A stretch of DNA of 64,000 nt from Armigeres subalbatus (lineage: Eukaryota > Arthropoda > Insecta > Diptera > Culicidae). This document shows, in pieces, positions 55,401 through 64,000 of this stretch. The stretch covers positions 257,179,679 through 257,243,678 of the forward strand of contig NC_085139.1 of the NCBI RefSeq assembly GCF_024139115.2, given 5' to 3'. The notes beneath the pieces are model-generated. The model saw nothing but the letters and a program-made list of their open reading frames with translations, had not been told where the DNA came from and searched no databases. The stretch's first letter is position 1; each line of letters starts with the position of its first letter. A program made the position numbers and the translations under genes.

Positions 55401-56140
55401 AACGCCCGTAGGTGTGTCCGAGGGCACATCTGCAGGGCCACACCAGTTAGCAGGACCTTCCAAAGCTCGCATTATTCAGGTGCTTGGAGACGATAAACAC
55501 GGAAACTCACGTTTCTGCCATACTCTCGGGCGGTGAAGTAGCCGAAGTCCCGCATTAGTCTTTTGAAAACCCTCGCAAAAAACACCATAAAAACAATAGA
55601 ACCACCAGATAAAAGTTGGACCAGCCTATTATCAACAGCCGCTTGCTTTTATGGTCTCGAGCTAACGCCCCTGCCTACCGGAATCTCGTCACACTGTCTC
55701 GCCGTCTTCCAACCACGGTGAAGCGTATGCCGCGGCATTCTTCCCTTCCGAGATCGGGTTATGATGGCCATCTGCCGTAAAGCCGCCTCTTTGCGGCTGC
55801 TACTTCAGGAGAATTCAGGAATCCTCTCCTCGACGAGGCTGATCGCATCCTGAAATGGTGCCGCACTGGTCTCCCCGTGGCGCGCTTGTCCACTGGCACG
55901 GAGCGAGGAGTTGGCCTACTGCCAAGATCGACCACACCATTACCGCCCGGTTCAGAAATACAGAAAATCTTCTAGAACTAGTAATACGGTTCCGGAACCA
56001 GAGATTCAACCATGACAGATTTTGGAGCTCCGGACCCGGTCTTAATATATCAGAGAGTCTAGCCAGTCAACATTTTCTCGGTGAGCGCTGCCATTTTTGT
56101 TGCCACTGGTCCCGGCTAAGCGATTAACGATCCTCAGATT
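49414..56140. other. long stretch without supported genes
   Basis: Nearly 7 kb with no recognisable domain. A minus-strand frame at 49546-49803 and a basic 127-codon plus-strand frame at 52093-52476 look protein-like but have no family signature. The second has a possible donor (ACAG/GTGTTA) near its end, so a lineage-specific exon is not excluded. The GC-richer part 54.5-56.1 kb may be a decayed LINE body leading to the RNase H remnant that follows. Confidence 0.35.
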
Positions 56141-56149
56141 CACAGTGTA

Positions 56150-56275
56150 GTCGCCTCCAGAGTAGACTACCAAACATCCATGGATCCAAGAAATTCTCGT
56201 TGGCATGGTGCCAAACACCTGCTTCGCCTGGATTCCTGGCAATTGTAGCATTAGGGTTAATGTAAATGTCGATTC
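56150..56275 (+). pseudogene. LINE RNase H remnant
   Basis: The frame reads KHPWIQEI and NTCFAWIPGNCSIRVNVNVD, matching the HPWIQ ... F-x-WIPGHCGI-x-GNE segment of RNase H domains in I/Jockey-group LINEs, with His and Gly substitutions. It ends abruptly where the GGAATTCCTCC array begins. Confidence 0.65.
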
Positions 56276-58800
56276 CTGGAGGAAGTTTCTCCAGGAATTC
56301 CTCCGGAAGTTCCTCCAGGAGGTTCCTCCGGAAGTTGCTCCAGGAGGTTCCTCCGGAAGTTGCTCCAGGAGGTTAGTCGGAAGTTGCTCAGGAGGTTCCT
56401 CCGGAAGTTGCTCAGGAGGTTCATCCGGAGTTGCTCGGAGTTCCTCCGGAAGTTGTCCAGGAGGTTCCTCCGAGTTGCTCCAGGAGGTTCCTCGAAATTG
56501 CCCAGGAGGCTCCAGAGTTGCTCCACAGGTTCCTCCAGTTCCTCAGGAGGTTTCTCCAGGAGATTACTCCAGGAGGTTCCTCCAGGAGGTTTCTCCACGA
56601 AGTTCCTCCAGGAGGTTTCTCCAGGAGGTTCCTACAGGAGGTTTCTCCAGGAGGTTCCTACAGGAGGTTTCTCCAGGAGGTTCCTCCTGGCGGTTTCTCA
56701 GAAGTTCCACCAGAGGTTTTCCAGTTCACCAGGAGGTTTCTCGAAAATTCCTCCGGGAATACCTCTGGAGTTCCTCCGGCATTCCCGAACCTCCAGAAGT
56801 CCTCGGAATTCCTCTGGAAGTTCTCGAATTTCGAGTTCCTCCAGAATTCCTCCGAAGTTCTCCTGGAACCTTCTCTGAAGTTCCTCCGAATTCTCCGGAA
56901 GTTCTTCCGAGGAATTCCTCCAGAAGTTCCTCCGAATTCTCCGGAGTTCCTCTGAGTAATTCCTCCCGAAGTTCCTCCGAGAATTCCTCCGAAGTTCTCT
57001 GCATTCCTCCGGAAGAACCCTTCCGGGAATTCCTCCAAAAGTTCTTCCAGGAAAATCTTCCGGAAGTTCCTCCAGGAATTCCTCCGAAGTTCCTCCGAAT
57101 TCCTCCGGAAGTTCCTCCGAATTCCTCCGAAGTTCCTCGGAATTCCTCCAGAAGTTCTCCGGGAATTCTCCGAAGTTCTCCTGGAATTCCTCCTCCGGAA
57201 GTTCTCTCCGGAATTCCTCCGGAAGTTCCTTCCGATTCCTCCGAAGTTCCTCCGAAGTTCCTCCAGAAGTTCCTTCACCTCCGAAGTTCCTCCGGGACTC
57301 CCTCCGAAGTTCTCCGAATTCCTCCGAAGTTCCTCTGGGAATTCCTCCTGAGCTTCCAATCTCCTCCGAGTTCCTCCTGGAATTCTCTCCGGAAGTTCCT
57401 CGGAATTCTCCGAAGTTCCTCCGAATTCCTCCGAAGTCCTCCGAATTCCTCCGGAAGTTCCTCCGGGAATTCTCCAGTTCCTCCGGAATTCCTCGAAGTT
57501 CTCTGGAATTCCTCCTGAGTTCCTCCGGGAATTCCTCGGAAGTTCCTCCGGGAATTCCTCCGGAAGTTCCTTCCGAATTCCTCTTCCGAAGTTCTCCGGG
57601 AATTCCTCCGAAGTTCCTCTGGGAATTCCTCCGAAGTTCCATCCTGGAAGTTCCTCCGGGAAGTTCCTCCGAAGTTCCGTTCTCTCGAAGTTCCTCCTGG
57701 AAACTCCGAAGTTCCTTCCGAATTCCGGAAGTTCCTCCGAATTCCTCCGAAGTTCCTCCGAATTCTCCGAAGTTCCGGAATTCCTCCGGAAGTTCCTCCG
57801 GGAATTCCTCCGAAGTTCCTCCGGGAATTCCTCCGGAAGTTCCTCCGAATTCCTCGAAGTTCCTCCGGAATTCCTCCGAAGTTCCTCCGAATTTCGAAGT
57901 TCCTGGAATTCTCCGGTTCCTCCGAATTCCTCCGGAAGTTCCTCCGAATTCCTCCGAAGTTCCTCCGGGAATTCCTCCGAAGTTCTAATTCCTCCTGAAG
58001 TTCCTCCGGAATTCCTCCAGTTCCTCCGGGAATTCCTCCGGTTCCTCCGGAATTCCTCCGAAGTTCCTCCGAATTCTCCGAGTTCCTCCGAATTCTCCGA
58101 AGTTCCTCCGGGAATTCTCCGAAGTTCCTCTCCGGGAATTCCTCCGAAGTTCTCTCCGAATTCCTCCGGAAGTTCCTCCGGAATTCTCCGGAGTTCTCCA
58201 AATTCCTCCGGAAGTCTCCTTCCGAATTCCTCCGAAGTTCCTCTGGAATTCCTCCAGTTCCTCCAGGAATTCTCTGTCGGAGTTCCTCCAGAATTTCACA
58301 GAAGTCTCCAGGAATTTCTCCGAAGTTCTCCAGGAATTCCTCCGGAAGTTCTCCAGGTGTTCTTCCTGAAGTTCCTCCAGGAATTCTCCGAAGTTCCTCC
58401 AGGAATTCTCGAAGTTCCCCAGAATCCTCCGAAGTTCCTCAGATTCTCCGAAGTTCCTCCAGGAACCTTCGTCGAGGATTCTCCGGATTCATCCAGGAAT
58501 TCTTCCGAATTCTCAGAATCTTCGAGCTTCCGAATCCTCGAGTCTCAGTTCGGAAGTTTCTCCAGAATTCTCCTGAAGTTCTCCAGGAATTCCTCCGAAG
58601 TTCCTCCAGGAATTTCTCCGAAGTTCTTCCAGAATTTCCTCCGAAGTTCTCCAGGAAATTCCTCCGAAGTTCTCCAGAATTCCCTCCGGAAGTTCCTCCA
58701 GGAATTCTCCGGAAGTTCTCTCCAGGAATCCTCAGGAAGTTTCTCCAGAATTCTCCTGGTTCTCCGAAATTCTCCTCTGAAGTTCCAAATCCGCAGAATT
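56276..58800. repeat. 22-24 bp TTCCTCCGGAATTCCTCCGA array
   Basis: More than 100 units of 22-24 bp, each containing one or two of GGAATTCC and TTCCGGAA. The first 500 bp use a CAGGAGGTTCCTCC variant and the last 400 bp a CCAGGAATTC variant. Indels shift the frame repeatedly; long frames on both strands are artefacts. Confidence 0.93.
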
Positions 58801-60619
58801 TGTATCCTAAAATTAGCCCACGCCGATCCACTCGCGCTGCGCCGCGATCACCAACGGCGACGCCGCGCCGCTGGCTAAAAATTATCTATCACGCCGCCGA
58901 TCTATCAGGAATCGATCAAAGTGTACTGCAAGCAGCTTAGTATTTGAGATTTATTTAGCGAGTTTAGAAAACAAACTTGCTGTTTAGCTCTCAACTATGT
59001 TGTTAAGTAGCGTTCATTTTACTGAAAATATCGTTGAATCACTCTATTCTAACACTATTTACCAATGAAAGACGAACAGCTAGATTAAGTCGTCTAAGAT
59101 CTAATAATGATCTCGGCTGGTACGTACAACAACCAGGAACAAATTATTATATAAACAAAGTGATACTGGTGCAGAAGCGTGACACTTTCTTGACATCTTC
59201 TCATCAAGATAAAACGGAATCTCGTGCAAGTAGGCGTTGAAAGTTTTCAACTCCTTCTCGGGTCACAACGTGCTGGTAATGTCACAAATTTTTCAACTCT
59301 GAACAAGAAACCTGTCGCCACCACGATCCAGTTTTGACGAATACGGACCGCGCATGGAAGCGGGGGGAAGCCGTTTCGAATTAACCAGTCGCAAATTCTC
59401 TGAACGACCGAACACAATGTAAGATAATAGCCGGCTTGCTGCGTTTGCTGCTACTGCCGAGCGATAGCAAACTAATTGAAATACCTACAATATGTTCAAT
59501 CTAGACAGAAGATAAGAGCTGAAAGAAAGATAAAAGCAATCAAACCATTGAACAAAGACAACGCGATAAGCGATATAATAATGAGGTTATAATTTAATAT
59601 GAGTATCAAACACGGAAACGAAAGTTCCAAATATTAAAGTTCGTTCTGGAACAGTAGCGAGACCGTGGTTCAATTTCGATTAAACTATATGTCCGTGCAA
59701 CTCGCTAATGTCCCAGCCCGCGGTTTACTGTTTATGTTTATTCTGCTACAATGGCGCCCAAATATTGGATATGATGCAATATAGCGCGCGATACGATAAC
59801 GACGGTGGAGGATGTGGGGTAGAATTGTGGTCCGCTGAACGGCGGGCGACAAGTCGTCGTTAGGTAAACAAATGCGGAAACGATTAACTCAGTGCGGGGT
59901 TCCGCATGATTAAGAGGAGGAAATTGATGGAACTGCCGCCCGCGCCAGTGTCGACGGTGTTACATGATTGAGTGGTCCGTCCGCCGTCATTTTAGATAAA
60001 CCATTGATCATCTTTAATTATAAATTTGAGTTTTGATTCCTCCTGCAATAAATTGAAGTTTCCATTTTACGCACTGCCGAGGTTATGTAACCGTTACGAT
60101 TCAACTTTTTCACGCCGACCATATTCTGCCATTCTCTCTTGTTGCCGATAGTATGCCATCATATTCTGGAATATTTATGCCACCTTCTCGCACATGTCGT
60201 GCCGTGTGAAAATCCATATTTACGATTCCGTTCATTTCTCCAATGTACCTGCTGTCGTTTGTGGATCGTGCTATTTCCATATTTACGCCCTTTCCTTGAT
60301 ACACTCCATTCTGTTTTCAGTTAGCTTTTACAAATAGGTTTTGATTATAGGTAAAGAGAGTTCTGAATGGCATGCTGCCACCAACCGTCGTCAATGAGTT
60401 TTTGGATTTTCCAATTTTGTATTTAGAGCCACCAGTCATGCGATTAGAATCCTGTTCGAATCAGTTTAATTGCATTTAATTGAATATGTCGACGATAAAT
60501 AGTGACACTTTTGTTGCATTCCGAAAGAGTTTGTAGGCAAAAGTAGTATTCTGCATGGATAATAATATAAATGAACGCTTTATCTATCAAGGTGGGTGTT
60601 CTCGTTTATTAGAAAAAAA
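58801..60619. other. non-repeat segment, nothing recognised
   Basis: It starts with a short GC-rich stretch containing GCGACGCCGCGCCGCTGGC (58858-58876), which looks like an LTR or retroelement fragment, then becomes AT-rich. No coding signal is visible. Confidence 0.3.
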
Positions 60620-63600
60620 AATACGTAAAACTATTTTAACTTTAATTTTACTATTAGGCAAATATTTCAAATTCTCTCGACCAATCCCTGAATTCCGAAA
60701 AGCTATTCTGATGAAAACTTCCTTTTCCAAGCGTAATCTTAAGATTCCAATTCGTAAATTTCGAAACCGATGCAATATCTTGATTTCAAGAATCTTTAAA
60801 GTGCAACAAGGAATCTTCTGATTCGATGAATTTTTCAATATAGTTTTTAGATCCCAATTTCAATATCGAATCTCCGATTGAAAGGAACTCTTCGGATTCC
60901 GACTCAAAAGTTTGAATTCAAGCAAAATCTTAGAAAGAAACAGAATTTCGATTACAACATGGAATCTTCGGATTCTGACACGAGTTTTTCTATTTTCGAT
61001 GCGGTCATTGAAGTTCGGATTCAACCTGGTTCTCCGGATAACGACGCGAAACAGATTTAAAACGGATGCATTATATTCAACAAAATGTCCATAAAACAAA
61101 ATCTGAATAACGAAGCGGAATTTCCGATTCTGAACGAAAACTTAAAATCAGCCGTAACGGTAACTTCAAAATTCATTTCTGTCAACCAAACTTCCCAACT
61201 GACTCAAGATAATTTTTAGAACTCGAAGGAAATCATCAAGGATTTGTTAACGAAAACTCCACCATATTATTATTAAGTTTCACATTCTGCCTAATGATGA
61301 AGCGCCAGACTTCGAAGGAGATCTCTGAATTCCGAGGCGAAATCTCTCAGAAATTTTTGTCGAATCCGAAAGTAATCCTAACAAAATCTCTACCGGATTC
61401 CGAAACAGATTTACGCTTTGAACCCAAACCAGAATCTTTGCAGATTCAGAAGCGGAATTCATGCCGGATTCCGAAACAGACTTGTTGATCACAAAGCGGA
61501 ATTTCGAGATTTTGAACGGGTTCATGCCGGACTATAAAGCGGAACCCCCGCTGAATCCTGAAGCGGAATCTCAATGAATACCGAACCGAAATTCCACCAA
61601 CATCAAATCTGATGGATTACGTAAACGAAATCTCCGCTCGAGTTCCGAACGAAATTAGAGCCGTTTTCGAAACTGAATATTCGTGGTTCTAAAGTGATAT
61701 CTGACAGTTTACTACTCAAGTGAAAACTCCGCTGATTCCAGCGGTTTTTGAAAATTAGAAAACAATCTCCGCTTCATGTGGAATCTATTCGGATTCGAGA
61801 ACTTGGGTGTATTCCGCGTGGAAGCTCCGCCGAATTCGAAGAAATCTTCGCTGAGTCCAGACCAGAATCTCATTCAGAAGCAAAATTCCGCGGTTCAAGC
61901 GAATCTCTGCCGCTGATATCCCATTAGATTTTAAGCAGTGTCCTCCTCATTCAAAGCGAATTATCCGCCGGATTCTAAAGATTCTTGGTTGATTCGAAGC
62001 AGTATCTCGATTGAGTTCCGAAGGAGATCCACGGTTCTAAGAATTCCTGAATTCGGAATGGAATCAACTGATTACGAAGGAAATTCCGCCGGACTTCAAA
62101 ATCAAATCACGCTGATTCCAAAGCGGAAGTCTCCACCGGATACCAAAGAAGTTTCGCCGAAGGAGTCCTGGAACGAAATTCTTTGAATTCAATGCGAAAT
62201 TATACGAATCTGGAGAGCTCGGCCGGATTCGAAGGCGAAATTTCCACCACCAAACAAAATCTTAACTTAGTCCATAGCGAATCGGCACACCGGATTCCAA
62301 GAGATTTTTGTCAACAATGCTTAGTTTCTGAAGGGAATTTCGGATTCTGAAGCGAAATTTGACTGAATTTAGGAGCTATTCCTGAATTCCAAAGTGGATT
62401 CTTCCGCCGATTCCCAAGTGAAGTATCTGCGCGATCCGAAGCGGAATCTTCATCAGGCTTCAAAGAGTACCTAAACTCGATAACTGGAGTGGAAGCTCGC
62501 GTGCATCTCGAACAGTATCTTTCGCCGGATCTCTAGAGACGGAATTCTTACCGGACTTAGATCCAGACTTAAATTCGATTCAGGCGAATTCCTTCTGATT
62601 CCAACGAATTGTGTTGTAATCCATCTGAAGTATGAAGCGGATTCCAGCAAGGTTTCTTCTGATGAAGATTCCGTTTTGGAATCAAGAATACTCAGCTTCT
62701 GGAATGCTGGAGAATCACTTTGGAATTGTAGAGATTCCTTGTTTGGTCATTGGGCAATAAGATTTCACTTTAGAATCCAAAGAGATTCCGCCTGAAAACT
62801 GGATTCCTGGAGGCAAATTCGTCTGCGATTTTGTCGCGTAGCATGGTAGAACATCGCTGGACTCAAACGAAGCTTCCAATGATTATATCAAATTCTCGCC
62901 GGATTCTAAAACAAAATCTCCCACCGGAATCCAAAGCACAGTCTACGCCGGATTGGCAAACCGAATTCGGAAGGAGTCCAAAATCGAAATCAAACGAAAA
63001 ATCAGTTTCGAAAAGAGTTGCTAGCTCGGATTCAGCGAATTTCCACTAATTGAAACGTAGTCTCCGCCGGATTCGAACAAATTCTACTTGATTCCGTAGA
63101 AGAACCACGCTGATTCCAAACGGATTTTTTTTCGGATTCCGGAACGGAATCTTCGCTGATTCTAAAGCTGGAATTTTTGTCGAATATCCTCTGGTTTGCG
63201 ATATGAGTTCTGTCGATTACGAACGCCAATGATCCGAGCGTAGTAACCATCAGTTTCAGAACGCGGAATCTCCTCTGATCCGGAACGAAATTTATGTGAA
63301 TTGAAGGAAATTCTTGCTGATTCCAGCAGATTTTCAGAATTCCGAAGGGAATATTCAACGGATTGGTACAAAGCGGAATCTCCACCAAACTCACAAAGCA
63401 TTATCTAATTTTGAGTAGTGGAGGAATTGATTTTGGTCGGATCTGAGTTAAATTCGTGGCTTCTGAAGCAGTATTTCGCTGAACTAGCTTTGTTGATACA
63501 ACCGATTATAGCATGAAATCTCCGCCGAATTTAAAGGATAAATCTCCAGCCGGATGCCAGTGAAGTTCTCGCCGGATTCCAAAGAGGAATTACGAAGGGT

Positions 63601-64000
63601 CAAATCAAAATTTTCTACGAATTCCGAGCTAAAATTCCGCCAGACTCGAAAAGAAGTCTTCTGCCGAATTCGAAGGAAATATCAACTAAATTTCAATACG
63701 TAGTTCCGCCAGATTCCGGAAATAAAATCTTTACTTATCTCTGTATCGGAATCCACGTTGATTCGTATACGGATTTTTGTCGGCATTCCGAAGCGGACCT
63801 TGCAACGATCTCGAAGTGGATTTTTATCGGTAATATCTCCTGGATTGCGGAATCGAAATGGATCCATGTGTGTATCCATCATTGCAGAAGGAACTCTTCT
63901 GAATCACAATCTTAAATGAATTCTTGTGAATGCAAATTCTGCTGGATTCAAAGTGGATTCTGTCTGAATTCAGCGATGGAATATCTGCGATTGCAAAGCG
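60620..64000. repeat. degenerate 23-bp array to the window end
   Basis: Units of about 23 bp on the theme GGATTCCGAAGCGGAATCTC, with GGATTC and GAATCC dyads, highly diverged and with indels. Several adjacent units around 61500-61600 count 23-24 bp. It runs off the right end of the window. Confidence 0.75.

Noticed and set aside
56205..58299. Long Pro/Ser/Glu- or Arg/Asn/Glu-rich frames on both strands
   Set aside because: They are unit artefacts of the GGAATTCCTCC array, apart from the first 20 codons or so, which are the LINE RNase H remnant.

Overview
The window looks like nuclear DNA of a culicine mosquito, most likely Aedes. The evidence is a spliced insect gene with canonical GT/AG introns, BEL/Pao, Transib, hAT, piggyBac, pogo and D37E mariner-type transposons, a tRNA-derived SINE resembling Feilai, non-LTR retrotransposon remnants, and very extensive minisatellite DNA. 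One 25-base run of N (49389-49413) shows that this is a scaffolded assembly. There are no bacterial-style operons, no CRISPR array, and no rRNA or functional tRNA gene that I can see.

Layout. (1) 1-2430: the only host gene I can support, the first two coding exons (minus strand) of a membrane adenylyl cyclase that I read as rutabaga. Its next intron holds a 23-bp minisatellite, a LINE RNase H scrap and a piggyBac-type MITE. (2) 2431-7020: sequence upstream of the gene, with a 790-bp non-coding retroposon flanked by a 24-bp duplication, a short foldback repeat and a poly(A)-ended retroelement carrying 226-bp repeats. (3) 7.2-18.3 kb: a decayed BEL/Pao LTR retrotransposon on the minus strand, broken by four nested DNA transposons with readable target duplications: a D37E mariner, a Harbinger-like MITE sitting on the mariner's end, a 1.9-kb Transib-like foldback, and a 2.1-kb hAT stuffed with minisatellite. 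(4) 19.1-26.9 kb: a 131-bp tandem repeat, then a SINE split by a second 2.05-kb minisatellite-filled hAT, itself split by a 5'-truncated LINE; then more MITEs and arrays. (5) 27-33 kb: a 1-kb polypyrimidine tract invaded by a LINE, and a near-perfect foldback. (6) 33-41.3 kb: approximately 23-bp arrays interrupted by TIR elements, and a pogo-type MITE. (7) 41.5-48.8 kb: about 6 kb of a CAATCCAAAC-type array almost free of G on the plus strand, split by a probable solo LTR. (8) 48.8-64 kb: a 17-bp GGCCAAATG array, the assembly gap, about 7 kb with no recognisable gene, a LINE RNase H remnant, a 2.5-kb GGAATTCCTCC array, and a degenerate 23-bp array running off the window end.

The genes do not form a pathway: apart from the cyclase exons everything is mobile or repetitive DNA. 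The most interesting theme is that many tandem arrays with unrelated sequences share a unit of about 22-24 bp, and two of them lie exactly between hAT-type terminal inverted repeats with 8-bp target duplications. Very long open frames over the arrays are artefacts of stop-free repeat units. I found no convincing new biological system beyond these repeat architectures.
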